NCBI GenBank assembly: GCA_947497245.1
Contig: CANMFO010000006.1
Span: 62,001-126,000 of the forward strand
DNA: 64,000 bases
Direction: 5' to 3'
DNA from: an uncultured Flavobacteriaceae bacterium
Lineage (GTDB): Bacteria > Bacteroidota > Bacteroidia > Flavobacteriales > Flavobacteriaceae
Made by a program: the position numbers and the translations under genes. Shown one piece after another: positions 33,614 through 43,086 of the stretch; the first letter of the stretch is position 1, and each line of letters opens with the position of its first letter. The notes under the pieces were generated by a model. The model did no database searches, was not told the origin of the DNA, and saw only the letters and a list, made by a program, of their open reading frames with translations.

Positions 33614-35023
33614 ATGCGCCACATTGCCGCTTTGCCCAAATACCTGATATGGTCAACATTATTATCCATTTCGATTGGTTGTCAAAACGACGACAATGGT
33701 TATTTGCCGTTGACCCAAGATGAAAACGAAGAACTGTCCGGTGGGGAGACCACTGTTTTTGATGCTTCCCCCAATGCTTTTGGCTTTCAAGCACCTAATT
33801 TGGACGATGTCAATGGATTGCATTTTTTTACCGGAAATTCGCTGTTCAATCAAAATTGGGTAACGGCCCCCGCATCGACCACCGCCAGGGATGGACTCGG
33901 TCCTCTTTTCAATGCGCGTTCCTGTTCGGGCTGTCATTTCAAGGATGGCCGCGGACGGCCCCCAAAATTTGATGGCGAAAAATCCTTTGGCCTGTTGTTC
34001 AGATTGAGTGTTCCGGGAACCGATTCCTTTGGAAGGAACCTTCCTGACCCGAACTATGGCGGGCAATTTCAGGACGACGTCATTCAAGGCCTTGCCGTGG
34101 AGGGCAGCCTCCGGGTCGAATACGAACCCATGGTAGTCACATATCCCGATGGCACTTCGGTACGTCTGCAAAAGCCAAGTTATTCCTTCTACGACCTGAA
34201 CTATGGCCCCATGGCATCCCATCTACAAGTTTCGCCCCGGGTGGCCAATCAAATGATAGGATTGGGGCTGTTGGATGCCGTTCCGGAAAGCACCCTCTTA
34301 AGCTATGCCGATGAAAACGATCTTGATTCGGACGGTATCTCGGGCAAACCCAACTATGTTTATGATGTGGTATCCCAGTCGACCAAATTGGGGCGGTTCG
34401 GTTGGAAAAGCAACCAACCCAATCTAAAACAGCAAATAGCCGGAGCCTTTTCAGGGGACCTCGGCATTACCACCTCCCTGTTCCCAGAAGAAAACTGCCC
34501 CCCAGGCATCGATTGTGCCACCGTGGCCAATGGTGGTGACCCGGAGATCACCGATGAAAATTTGGACAAAGTGGTTCTATATTCCGCCACGCTCGGCGTA
34601 CCGGTCAGACGTAATTTTGATGATCAAGACGTCTTGGAGGGAAAGCAGTTGTTCGAACGCACAAACTGCACTGCTTGCCATATACCTGTTCTACAAACCG
34701 GACCGTACCCGATCAAGGCTTTGGAAAATCAGACCATTCGGCCCTATACGGATCTATTGCTCCACGACATGGGCAGCGATCTGGCCGACAACACCCCGGA
34801 TTTCGAGGCGGATGGAGATGAGTGGCGTACCCCTCCCTTATGGGGTATCGGGCTCCTTGAAACCGTAAGCGGCCATACCAATCTTTTACACGACGGCCGG
34901 GCGCGGAACATCGAGGAGGCCATTTTGTGGCATGGGGGCGAAGCCACAAAAGCAAAAGAAGCTTATATGGAGCTACCTGCCACGGATAGGACAAAACTAA
35001 TTGACTTCATCAAATCACTTTAA
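33614..35023 (+). CDS. Di-heme oxidoreductase-like protein (DUF1111)
   Basis: 469 residues from ATG 33614, which gives a clean lipoprotein signal (MRHIAALPKYLIWSTLLSIS before GC). An in-frame ATG at 33557 is possible. Two CxxCH heme c motifs are visible: SCSGCHFKDGRGRPP near the N-terminus and NCTACHIPVLQTGP in the C-terminal third. DUF1111 proteins, sometimes called thiol oxidoreductases, are cytochrome c peroxidase-like with uncertain function. They are a standard neighbour of imelysin genes in Bacteroidota, where a joint role in iron acquisition is assumed. Confidence 0.92.
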   Translation: MRHIAALPKYLIWSTLLSISIGCQNDDNGYLPLTQDENEELSGGETTVFDASPNAFGFQAPNLDDVNGLHFFTGNSLFNQNWVTAPASTTARDGLGPLFNARSCSGCHFKDGRGRPPKFDGEKSFGLLFRLSVPGTDSFGRNLPDPNYGGQFQDDVIQGLAVEGSLRVEYEPMVVTYPDGTSVRLQKPSYSFYDLNYGPMASHLQVSPRVANQMIGLGLLDAVPESTLLSYADENDLDSDGISGKPNYVYDVVSQSTKLGRFGWKSNQPNLKQQIAGAFSGDLGITTSLFPEENCPPGIDCATVANGGDPEITDENLDKVVLYSATLGVPVRRNFDDQDVLEGKQLFERTNCTACHIPVLQTGPYPIKALENQTIRPYTDLLLHDMGSDLADNTPDFEADGDEWRTPPLWGIGLLETVSGHTNLLHDGRARNIEEAILWHGGEATKAKEAYMELPATDRTKLIDFIKSL

Positions 35024-35033
35024 AAGGATTTTT

Positions 35034-36134
35034 ATGAGAAAAGCTTTCACACGGTTACGCTTTGTTTGTACCATTGCCCTTGTTTTTTTCCAAAGCTGCG
35101 AACAGGAAAGTGATGCCGAATTCCAATCCCAAACGGAACTGTACAAAAATGCCCAATTGGCCAATATCTATGACAACGAAGTCGCAGTCCTGGCATCGAG
35201 CTTAACAAAAGAAACCCAATTATTGGAACAGGCCACCAAAACGTTCCGGACCAATGGCACAACGGCCGATTTAAAGTCAGCACAAGAGCAGTGGAAAGCG
35301 GTACAGTCCGTTTGGAAAAGATTGGAACTGTATGACTTGGGTGCAGTCGCCAATAGCTTTATAGCTTTTGAAATCAACCGCTGGCCCACTGATATCGAAC
35401 GCATAGAGGGCCATATCAACGGTTCCGAAGTTTTAAATGAGGATTTCATTGCCTCCCTTGGTTCCTCATCGAAGGGTATAGCGGCGGCAGAGCACCTCCT
35501 TTTTTCCGTACAGGACCACATCTTGGATGCCTCCGGCACCTACCTACAGCGCAGGAACGAATATCTGTTGGCCGTTGTGGAAAACCTACACTCCAAGGCC
35601 CTCCAACTCCAAACGCTATGGGAGACCCATGCCGTAGGTTTCGTACAGGCTTTGGAAAATGGAATAAACGGTAGCCAAAACCAAGTCATCAATGCCATGG
35701 TAAGCCTGATCGAGGAAATCATCATCTCGAAATTGGGGAACCCCTTGGGCGATACGAACGGGGGGACCATCGTTCCAGAACGCCTAGAGGCCCGCCTGAG
35801 TGCATTTTCAAAGGAAATCGTCCAACAGCATTTGACCGCACTGAAAAGGTGCTATACCGGTGATTTTGCCCTGACGCCCTTTCGTGTGGGCTTTGACGAT
35901 TTCCTAATCCTAATTGGAAGTGAAAAATTGTCCGAGAAAATCTCGGATCAGTTCGCTGTTTGTCAAACAAAATTGAATGATATTGAGGGTTCCCTGGAAG
36001 ATGCGCTTGTTTCCAATCCCGAATCCGTGCTGGCGCTTAAGTATGCCTTTCGAGATCTTTTGGTCCTGGTTAAAGTAGATATGGCCAATGTGTTGGGGTC
36101 TACCATTACGTTTAATGACAATGATGGGGATTAA
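35034..36134 (+). CDS. Imelysin-family lipoprotein, second copy
   Basis: 366 residues from ATG 35034 (MRKAFTRLRFVCTIALVFFQ, lipobox before C-EQESDAEF). An earlier ATG at 35001 overlaps the previous gene. Imelysin features include AQEQWKAVQSVWKRLELYDL and KGIAAAEHLLFS, the latter replacing the GYHAIEFLLWG form of the first copy. The two imelysins are diverged paralogues. It is the third gene of the operon, 10 bp after the DUF1111 stop, and overlaps the next start. Confidence 0.9.
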   Translation: MRKAFTRLRFVCTIALVFFQSCEQESDAEFQSQTELYKNAQLANIYDNEVAVLASSLTKETQLLEQATKTFRTNGTTADLKSAQEQWKAVQSVWKRLELYDLGAVANSFIAFEINRWPTDIERIEGHINGSEVLNEDFIASLGSSSKGIAAAEHLLFSVQDHILDASGTYLQRRNEYLLAVVENLHSKALQLQTLWETHAVGFVQALENGINGSQNQVINAMVSLIEEIIISKLGNPLGDTNGGTIVPERLEARLSAFSKEIVQQHLTALKRCYTGDFALTPFRVGFDDFLILIGSEKLSEKISDQFAVCQTKLNDIEGSLEDALVSNPESVLALKYAFRDLLVLVKVDMANVLGSTITFNDNDGD

Positions 36135-37473
36135 AGCATTGCAATCAAAACTTACCGCCCCAACCCCGATCCTTCCTTTGGTCATTTTCCGAATGGCCTT
36201 TGGTCTCCTGATGTGCTTTTCCCAATTGCGGTTCATGTGGAAGGGTTGGATAGAGGATTGCTTTGTTTCCCCAAGTTTCCATTTTACCTATCAGTATTTT
36301 AGTTGGGTAGAAGCCTTTAGTGCACCAACCATGTACATTATAGTGGGGGCATCCGCTCTATTTGCCCTGTTCATAGGACTGGGGCTGTTCTATAGGGCAT
36401 CCAGCATTTTGTTCTTCCTGTCCTTTACCTACCTGGAACTGATCGAAAAATCTTGGTATTTAAACCACTACTACTTTGTCTCTTTGGTCGCATTCGTTCT
36501 AATTTGGCTTCCCGCACACCGGAACCTCAGCCTGGATGCTTTCCTCTTCAAAGGGATCCGGTTGTCGAAAGTTCCCATGTGGACCGTCCTCGTTCCAAAA
36601 CTGCAACTTGCTATGGTCTATTTTTTTGGCGGCATGGCCAAACTAAAATCGGATTGGCTTTTTGAGGCGCAGCCCTTGAAAATATGGCTTCAAGCGCGAA
36701 CGGACCTACCCATCATCGGAAGCCTTTTCGAATACGACGGCACTGCCTTCGCTTTCAGTTGGGCCGGGATGCTGTTCGATTTGACCATCCCGTTTCTTCT
36801 CTGGAACCGGCGGACCCGACCTTGGGCCTATGTCCTGGTAGCGGTTTTTCATGTATTGACCTATATCCTGTTCAATATTGGCATGTTTCCATGGTTGATG
36901 ATTGCCGGAAGCCTGGTCTTTATTTCAGCCGATGAGTGGAAAAACCTCTTTGGAAAATTTGGCCTATCGCTTTGGGAACTGACCGAAAACGGTAACCCCT
37001 TTAAAACCAGGAAAATGGCCTTGCCACTGCTGCTGACCTATCTGATCTTTCAGCTTGCCCTTCCCTTGCGACACTTTGCACTGACCGACAATGTACTATG
37101 GACCGAAAACGGATTTCGGTTTGCTTGGCACGTCATGGTGATGGAAAAAAACGGATTTGCCGAATTTTCCATTCTGGACAATCAAACCCAGAAAGTGTTC
37201 ACGGTGTATCCTTCAAAGTACCTCAGCGTGGTCCAGGAAAAACAAATGAGTTTCCAACCCGATATGATTTGGCAGTTTGCCCAGTATTTGAACGAAACAT
37301 ATGATGCCAATAACGAAAAGGACCTTTCCATATATGTGAACTCCAAGGTATCGCTCAACGGGAGGGCTTCACAGACCTATATAGATCCGAAGGTCGATTT
37401 GTTGAAGGTCGCCTCGATAGATGCCATATACGGTTGTGTGGTAGGCCTAAGCGATTCAGGGCGAACCCATTAA
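36115..37473 (+). CDS. HTTM-domain membrane protein (vitamin K-dependent gamma-carboxylase-like)
   Basis: 452 residues from ATG 36115, overlapping the imelysin stop by 20 bp, which suggests translational coupling. ATG 36121 and 36124 are alternatives. Several membrane helices fill residues about 15-330, with the HTTM hallmarks IWLPAHRNLSLDAFLF and LAMVYFFGGMAKLKSDWLF, then a soluble C-terminal part of about 120 residues. HTTM proteins resemble gamma-glutamyl carboxylase; bacterial members have no established reaction. The last gene of the operon; a link to iron uptake is inferred only from context. Confidence 0.88.
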   Translation: MTMMGIKALQSKLTAPTPILPLVIFRMAFGLLMCFSQLRFMWKGWIEDCFVSPSFHFTYQYFSWVEAFSAPTMYIIVGASALFALFIGLGLFYRASSILFFLSFTYLELIEKSWYLNHYYFVSLVAFVLIWLPAHRNLSLDAFLFKGIRLSKVPMWTVLVPKLQLAMVYFFGGMAKLKSDWLFEAQPLKIWLQARTDLPIIGSLFEYDGTAFAFSWAGMLFDLTIPFLLWNRRTRPWAYVLVAVFHVLTYILFNIGMFPWLMIAGSLVFISADEWKNLFGKFGLSLWELTENGNPFKTRKMALPLLLTYLIFQLALPLRHFALTDNVLWTENGFRFAWHVMVMEKNGFAEFSILDNQTQKVFTVYPSKYLSVVQEKQMSFQPDMIWQFAQYLNETYDANNEKDLSIYVNSKVSLNGRASQTYIDPKVDLLKVASIDAIYGCVVGLSDSGRTH

Positions 37474-37546
37474 GATTGGAAGCTGTTTGGTTCGAAAACT
37501 TTGTGTTCTTCCGAAAAGCTCGGGAATCCAATATCGGGTCCGCACC

Positions 37547-37882
37547 CTATCCCTTCAATTCCATCTTCTCCTCAAAATACGCACAGAAGTCTTTCATGGT
37601 GGCCGTCATTTTTTCGTCTTGTGTGGCCTTCATAAAGGTATCGGAGAGCGATACCAGGGTCTGATGGAAGAAAATCTTCATCTCATCCACGGGCATGTCC
37701 TTGGTCCATAGATCGATCTTAAGGGACTCTTTACTTGTGCTGTCCCATACCGATAGCAGCATGGCCTTGGCCTCTTGCCGATCAATGCCGCCATCCTGTG
37801 CCGACCAAGTGAGCCTTTCCGGCACCCTGTTCTCGTCCAGCCCCACCTCTAAGGTAATCTCGGATGTATGAAGTTTTGCCAT
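37547..37882 (-). CDS. gldC: Gliding motility protein GldC
   Basis: A 111-residue cytoplasmic protein opening MAKLHTSEITLEVGLDENRV and ending in the helical TMKDFCAYFEEKMELKG. Size, sequence pattern and position directly after gldB match GldC of Flavobacterium johnsoniae, which supports gliding but whose biochemical role is unclear. It starts 4 bp after the gldB stop. It converges on the HTTM gene. Confidence 0.92.
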   Translation of the reverse strand: MAKLHTSEITLEVGLDENRVPERLTWSAQDGGIDRQEAKAMLLSVWDSTSKESLKIDLWTKDMPVDEMKIFFHQTLVSLSDTFMKATQDEKMTATMKDFCAYFEEKMELKG

Positions 37883-37886
37883 ATGC

Positions 37887-38870
37887 CTATTTCTTGGGTT
37901 TGTAATTGCTTTTCACAAAGATTTCCTCTCCGGGCAGGCGCAACATCTGCTCAAGGGAAAGGTCGTTTTTCTCCATAAACGCCCGTACTATCTGCCAGCC
38001 CATATAACGGCCGATCCTGCCCGGGGACTCGTTGTCCAGGTCCAGTCCAAACTTGGAAAAGGGTGCGGGATCCAAGAACCTCGGCGCCAATTTGCTATCG
38101 GTGCTGTACAGGAGTTCGTTTTCAACAAAATTTCGCCAAATCGGTTCCTCGCTGGCCCGGGCCCATTCCAGATCTTCCTTGGAATAGCCAATCTTTTGGG
38201 CATCGGTCGCAAAGGGCATCAACCTGTCCTTTAGGTAGAGTTCTTTTCCATGGGCAATCATTCGCGCCACAAAACTGCGTCCTTCGCGTCTTGGAATGGC
38301 ACGCTTGGCAAAAGCTGCCGCCACATCCGATACCATGAACTCCTTGTCCAGTCCAAAGGAAACATAATTGGGGAATCCCCTATAAAACTTATGGTCAGCA
38401 CCCAAATAATTGTCCAATCCCACGAACAGTATGGAGTCTGCAAGGATAATCCGGTTCTGATAATCCACCTCGTTGGTAACGGTAATGACCCAGGGCGCGG
38501 GATAATTGGGGAAATAATGGTGGATATGCTTGAAAAGCAGTTCCAGTGCTTGCTTTTGGACATCGAGGTCCGGGAATTCCCCGTGCACTTCTTTTCGAAT
38601 TTCGATTTGTAGGGTATCCCTCAGTTTTGCCTCCCAGACACTATCGGGGTACTGGGTGGGGAAAAGAAAGGGGTATCTTTTTTTCAATTGGGGAATATCC
38701 GTTGCTTTCACCTCATCGAATTCCCTGTCAAATCGGGAAATCTGAAGATCTAGGGGAATCTTTGCAATCTCGTCCGCCACTTTTTTGTCCTTCCCACAGC
38801 CCAAAAACAAAAACGTAATTGACAAAAGCCAAAAAATGGGCCTTATCTTTCCAACAAATACCATATACAT
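37887..38870 (-). CDS. gldB: Gliding motility lipoprotein GldB
   Basis: 327 residues from ATG 38870 (MYMVFVGKIRPIFWLLSITF, lipobox Cys in FLGCGKDKK); ATG 38864 is an alternative. The frame is open much further upstream, but that part overlaps nadE on the other strand and carries no GldB sequence. The mature protein has the family pattern LQISRFDREFDEV, FPQYPDSVW-like segments and a C-terminal YMGWQIVRAFMEKND. GldB is an essential gliding lipoprotein and is related to proteins of type IX secretion/motility machinery. It is divergent from nadE. Confidence 0.92.
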   Translation of the reverse strand: MYMVFVGKIRPIFWLLSITFLFLGCGKDKKVADEIAKIPLDLQISRFDREFDEVKATDIPQLKKRYPFLFPTQYPDSVWEAKLRDTLQIEIRKEVHGEFPDLDVQKQALELLFKHIHHYFPNYPAPWVITVTNEVDYQNRIILADSILFVGLDNYLGADHKFYRGFPNYVSFGLDKEFMVSDVAAAFAKRAIPRREGRSFVARMIAHGKELYLKDRLMPFATDAQKIGYSKEDLEWARASEEPIWRNFVENELLYSTDSKLAPRFLDPAPFSKFGLDLDNESPGRIGRYMGWQIVRAFMEKNDLSLEQMLRLPGEEIFVKSNYKPKK

Positions 38871-38939
38871 TTTAATATTAGGCGGTAACACTCTATTTTT
38901 ACCGGGCAAAGTTAATTGTTTTATATCATACGCTCCCGC

Positions 38940-39728
38940 ATGCAAACCGAAAAAGTAATTGACCACATCGCGGCATGGCTGAAGGATTATGCCACCCAAG
39001 CCGGAATGAAAGGTTTTGTCATCGGGGTTTCGGGTGGAATCGATTCGGCGGTAACCTCTACACTTTGCGCAAAGACGGGACTTGCCCTCATTTGTTTGGA
39101 AATGCCGATACATCAGGCCGAAAACCAGGCGAACCGTGCCTCCAAACACATCGATTGGCTTCAAAAGAACTTTGGCAACGTTACACGCCAGCCGGTGGAC
39201 CTTACCCCTGTTTTTGATAGCTTGGTGTCCGCGCTCCCCCCAGTGGCGAATGAGGAAGACCGCTTTATGTCGCTCGCCAATACCCGGGCAAGGCTCCGTA
39301 TGACGACGCTCTACTATTTTGCCGCCCTAAAAGGATACCTGGTGGCCGGTACGGGGAACAAGGTCGAGGATTTTGGAGTTGGGTTTTACACAAAATACGG
39401 TGATGGAGGGGTGGATCTCAGCCCAATTGCCGATTTACTAAAGACGGAAGTGTACACCATCGCCAAGGTTTTGGGAATCAACGACGAAATAATCAAGGCC
39501 GCACCCACTGATGGTCTATGGGGCGACGACAGAACGGACGAAGATCAATTGGGGGCTTCCTATCCCGAATTGGAATGGGCGATGGGGATGAAGGATGAAG
39601 GAAAAGAGGCAAATGATTTTTTCGGGCGGGAAAAAGAAGTTTTTCTTATATTTACCAGATTCAACGAGGCCAATCGGCATAAGATGGTTCCCATACCAGT
39701 TTGTAAGATTCCGAGGTCTTTGAGATAA
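38940..39728 (+). CDS. nadE: Ammonia-dependent NAD synthetase
   Basis: 262 residues from ATG 38940 (MQTEKVIDHIAAWLKDYA). It converts deamido-NAD to NAD with ATP and ammonia. The P-loop is GVSGGIDSAVTSTL at about 25-40. Later motifs LVAGTGNKVEDFGVGFYTKYGDGG and DLSPIADLLKTEVY carry substrate and metal contacts. There is no glutamine amidotransferase domain. Its place beside gldB/gldC is conserved in flavobacteria. Confidence 0.95.
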   Translation: MQTEKVIDHIAAWLKDYATQAGMKGFVIGVSGGIDSAVTSTLCAKTGLALICLEMPIHQAENQANRASKHIDWLQKNFGNVTRQPVDLTPVFDSLVSALPPVANEEDRFMSLANTRARLRMTTLYYFAALKGYLVAGTGNKVEDFGVGFYTKYGDGGVDLSPIADLLKTEVYTIAKVLGINDEIIKAAPTDGLWGDDRTDEDQLGASYPELEWAMGMKDEGKEANDFFGREKEVFLIFTRFNEANRHKMVPIPVCKIPRSLR

Positions 39729-39899
39729 CATCTCGTCCTAAAATGTTGTTAACTAGTCGAATAAAATCACAAAATTGGTGATTTCTGTAAAAAAAATAGC
39801 ATTTTTGGCTAAGCTTTTAACTATTAAACCTTACATTGCATGTCAGTATTTTTAGACATTGCTAACTAACCAAACATTGATAATAGATAAACCTGTATT

Positions 39900-40529
39900 A
39901 TGATTAAAGTTTTAATTGCAGACAACCACCCGATCATTCGAATGGGCGTGAAACACGTTCTGGAGACTGCCACCGGTATTCAAGTGATCGCTGATGTTTC
40001 AACCACCTCCGAATTATTTGAAAAACTTCAAAAAGTTTCCCCTGACGTTGTCATGTTAGAGATGGATATCCCTGAAATCAACGGGATCGCCACCCTTCGA
40101 AAAATTAAAAAAGAGTTCCCCAATGTCAGAGTCTTGATGTACAGCGGCCAGTCCGAGGACGTTTATGCCCTAAGTACGATCAGGGCGGGTGCCTTTGGAT
40201 ATCTTTCCAAAGCCTCGGATATTGATTATTTGATTTCCGCGGTGCGCAAAGTGGCCGAGGGCAATATGTTCATCACAAATGAACTGGCACAACGCCTTGC
40301 TTTCGACGAAGGCACGCAGCGACCAAGAAGGTTCTTCAGAAAGCTTTCTTCCAGGGAGGTCGAAGTACTCAAATTATTGGCCAGCGGTAAACGAAACAAG
40401 GACGTTGCCATCGGTCTTAATTTGAACGAAAAAACAGTGAGCACCTATAAGGCCCGCTTGATGAAAAAATTGAACGTGGACAATATGGTCGATCTTTTGC
40501 AACAGGCAAAAGCCTTGGAACTATACTAG
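39900..40529 (+). CDS. LuxR-type response regulator with Glu at the phospho-acceptor site
   Basis: A 209-residue NarL/FixJ-type regulator: receiver domain 1-120 (MIKVLIADNHPIIRMGVKHV) and LuxR HTH 140-209 (LSSREVEVLKLLASGKRNKD, NEKTVSTYKARLMKKL). The usual acceptor Asp is replaced by Glu54 (DVVMLEMDIPE instead of the DxxxLDxxMP pattern). The acidic pocket Asp8, the Ser82 switch residue and Lys106 remain. This suggests constitutive or phosphorylation-independent activity. No histidine kinase is adjacent. The gene follows nadE after 171 bp and converges on dnaG. Confidence 0.92.
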   Translation: MIKVLIADNHPIIRMGVKHVLETATGIQVIADVSTTSELFEKLQKVSPDVVMLEMDIPEINGIATLRKIKKEFPNVRVLMYSGQSEDVYALSTIRAGAFGYLSKASDIDYLISAVRKVAEGNMFITNELAQRLAFDEGTQRPRRFFRKLSSREVEVLKLLASGKRNKDVAIGLNLNEKTVSTYKARLMKKLNVDNMVDLLQQAKALELY

Positions 40530-40549
40530 TTTAGAGCGATCCAAAATAT

Positions 40550-40580
40550 AGAAAAGCCCCGCATGGAACGGGGCTTTTCT
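40550..40580. terminator. Bidirectional terminator between response regulator and dnaG
   Basis: AGAAAAGCCCCG and CGGGGCTTTTCT form a perfect 12-bp stem with a 7-base loop, with T-rich flanks on both strands. It lies 20 bp after the regulator stop and 43 bp after the dnaG stop. Confidence 0.88.
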
Positions 40581-40623
40581 ATTTCTATATAGGGCCATTT
40601 TTTTGCCGTTGAGATCTTTTGGC

Positions 40624-42603
40624 CTAGGAAAGCACCCGGTTCAGCTTTTGGTTAAGCAATTTGTTCAGGTTCAAGTAGTTCATAATTTCCTCCAGGGTCT
40701 CCCGGTTGTCGCCATGCCCCTCCTCCGTGTTTTTTTGAAGGGACAGCATTCTTTTTTTTATCAAATAGCATCGCAACGTTAGAATGGTTTCGCTTACCAA
40801 TTGCGACACCCCTATCTTTTTGTCCTTGGGATAAATATCCTTGCGTTCCCAGTTGTGGAGCGCATACTTTTCCTCCTCCATTAAAATGGAGGAAATTTGC
40901 GATACCGTTTCCTGATCGAGCCCGGACAGAAAAGTGTTCATGGAAAAATTTCCATTCTCATTGAGTGCCGTAATCAACTTATAGTAAATTTCCTTGAACC
41001 TGGCATTTGTGAGTTCGATCTCATCTTCCTGCAGATCCAGATATATTTTTTCATACACCTTGGCCACCACGGACTCCGGTTCCAATTCCAGATCACCTTG
41101 TTCATTCTCCTTCAGCACCAAATCTTCGAACGCTTCTTCCTTATCGCCGTACAGCAACAACATTTCAATTATTTTGCGCTCCAGTTCAAATTGTACATCG
41201 ACCTTTTCTACCGGCTCGGTGGCCTTGACCACTTCAAATGCCCTATGTCGTTGTTTTTCCTTTTTGGAGGCATCGGCCGATTCCTTTTTACCGATCTGCG
41301 CCAGGGTACTAAAGAGCACCTCTTCGGAAACCCCCATGATCTGGGCACATTCCTGAATGTAGATTTCCTTTTTTATACGATCGGGGATCTTTGAGATACT
41401 GTTCACAATATCCCGTACCGTATCGGCCCTTTTGATGGGGTCACTGGCCGCTTCCTCCATCAACAGGGAGGCTTTGAACTGAATGAAGTCCTTCGAATTC
41501 TCTCCGAGATACAGCACTACCTCCTCGAAGGCATTGTTTTTGGCAAAACTATCCGGGTCTTCGCCTTCCGGAAAGGAGCATACTTTTACGTTCATCCCCT
41601 GTTCCAATATCAGGTCGATTCCCCTGAGCGAGGCCCTTAATCCGGCCGCATCCCCATCAAAGAGAACGGTGATGTTCTTGGTCAAACGATTGATCAGCCG
41701 AATCTGCTCCGGGGTAAGGGCGGTACCACTTGATGCCACTACATTGTGTATCCCCCTTTGGTACAGTTGGATCACATCGGTATACCCCTCTACCAAATAG
41801 CAATTGTCCTCTTTGGCTATGGCCTGTTTGGCAAAGTATATGCCATACAGCACCTTGCTCTTATGGTATATATCGCTTTCGGGCGAGTTCAGGTATTTGG
41901 CTGCCCTTTTATCACTGGTCAGGATCCGGCCTCCAAAGCCCAACACCCGACCGCTCATGGAATGGATCGGAAACATGACCCGTCCCTTAAACCGGTCGAA
42001 CTTTTTTGGATTGTTCGGGTTGGCCGTGTCTTCCTTTACAATGGTAAGTCCGGTCTTCTCCAAATACTTCAGTTGATAGGCCTGTTCCAGGGCCGCTGTC
42101 GTAAAACCGTCCCATTGGTCCAGACAGTACCCAAGGCCGAACTTTCGTATGATCTCATCGGTAAAACCGCGCTCCTTGAAATAACTGAGTCCGATCGCCT
42201 TGCCCAATTCGGACTCCCAAAGGGTTTTCGAAAAATACCCCTGGGCGTATTCGGACACCAGGTACATGCTTTCCCGTTCGTTGGCCTCTTGCTTCTGTTC
42301 ATCGGTGCGCTCGGTCTCCTCTACTTCAATATTGTATTTTTTTGCGAGATATTTTATCGCTTCGGGATAGGTGAAATGCTCATGTTCCATCAAAAATGCC
42401 ACCACATTGCCGCCCTTGCCACTACTGAAATCCTTCCATATCTGCTTCACCGGGGATACCATAAAACTAGGAGTGCGCTCATCGCTGAAAGGACTGAGTC
42501 CCTTAAAGTTGGAGCCCGACTTTTTCAACTGCACAAAATCCCCTATTACCTCTTCCAAACGGGCGGTCTCGTATACTTGGTCTATGGTGGATTTTGAAAT
42601 CAA
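40624..42603 (-). CDS. dnaG: DNA primase, zinc-ligand-free variant
   Basis: It synthesises RNA primers for replication. 659 residues from TTG 42603, giving MISKSTIDQVYETARLEEVI, the family N-terminus; upstream in-frame ATGs add unrelated sequence. The N-terminal CHC2 fold is recognisable (GLSPFSDERTPSFMVSP, WKDFSSGKGGNVV), but all four zinc ligands are replaced (Ser37, Ser40, Asp58, Ser61). The TOPRIM core is intact: YLVEGYTDVIQLYQ and TVLFDGDAAGLRAS. The C-terminal helicase-binding region is long and helical. Confidence 0.95.
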   Translation of the reverse strand: MISKSTIDQVYETARLEEVIGDFVQLKKSGSNFKGLSPFSDERTPSFMVSPVKQIWKDFSSGKGGNVVAFLMEHEHFTYPEAIKYLAKKYNIEVEETERTDEQKQEANERESMYLVSEYAQGYFSKTLWESELGKAIGLSYFKERGFTDEIIRKFGLGYCLDQWDGFTTAALEQAYQLKYLEKTGLTIVKEDTANPNNPKKFDRFKGRVMFPIHSMSGRVLGFGGRILTSDKRAAKYLNSPESDIYHKSKVLYGIYFAKQAIAKEDNCYLVEGYTDVIQLYQRGIHNVVASSGTALTPEQIRLINRLTKNITVLFDGDAAGLRASLRGIDLILEQGMNVKVCSFPEGEDPDSFAKNNAFEEVVLYLGENSKDFIQFKASLLMEEAASDPIKRADTVRDIVNSISKIPDRIKKEIYIQECAQIMGVSEEVLFSTLAQIGKKESADASKKEKQRHRAFEVVKATEPVEKVDVQFELERKIIEMLLLYGDKEEAFEDLVLKENEQGDLELEPESVVAKVYEKIYLDLQEDEIELTNARFKEIYYKLITALNENGNFSMNTFLSGLDQETVSQISSILMEEEKYALHNWERKDIYPKDKKIGVSQLVSETILTLRCYLIKKRMLSLQKNTEEGHGDNRETLEEIMNYLNLNKLLNQKLNRVLS

Positions 42604-42840
42604 AACGGAATATCGTTGAACAGGTAAATATACTACTCTGAACCGACTTTTCCCGATAACCATTTGCCCGGGGATCTTGTTCCCCAAAACCTATGGTCAA
42701 AGACAGGGCGACAGGCCCGGAAAGGCGAAGGTTATGGGAACGGAGTGGCCGTCCGTACCAAAATATGGATTCTAGCCCTTTTCGACCGACCATGATTTTC
42801 GAGTATCTTTACAAGAGGTCCACGGACAAAATATGGCAAT

Positions 42841-43086
42841 ATGATATTATTCCTGGGCACAAGGCCCGGTAAAACGGAGATACGGCCCCTTGGTGGGGTT
42901 CCCTGTCCTTACTGCGGGCAAACCGGGACGTTGACCGTATCGAAGACCAGTAACTGGTTCCATATCTTTTGGATCAAGCTTTTCAAAGTTTCCGACCATA
43001 CAGTGGCAGAATGTTCCCATTGCAGGCGGGCATACCGCAAAGAGGAGTTTACGGTTCCCATGGACAGGGCCGTCGACCGGTCTTAA
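42841..43086 (+). CDS. Small zinc-ribbon protein
   Basis: An 81-residue protein with two CxxC pairs, CPYCGQTG at about 22-29 and ECSHCRRAYRKEE at about 57-69, the layout of a zinc ribbon. The start ATG 42841 is at the expected place. Between the pairs lies a hydrophobic segment (FHIFWIKLFKV). I recall similar small zinc-ribbon proteins in flavobacteria with no known function. It converges on the outer-membrane protein gene. Confidence 0.7.
   Translation: MILFLGTRPGKTEIRPLGGVPCPYCGQTGTLTVSKTSNWFHIFWIKLFKVSDHTVAECSHCRRAYRKEEFTVPMDRAVDRS

Noticed and set aside
38871-39164. N-terminal extension of GldB
   Set aside because: It would overlap nadE on the other strand and place about 100 residues before a clear lipoprotein signal.
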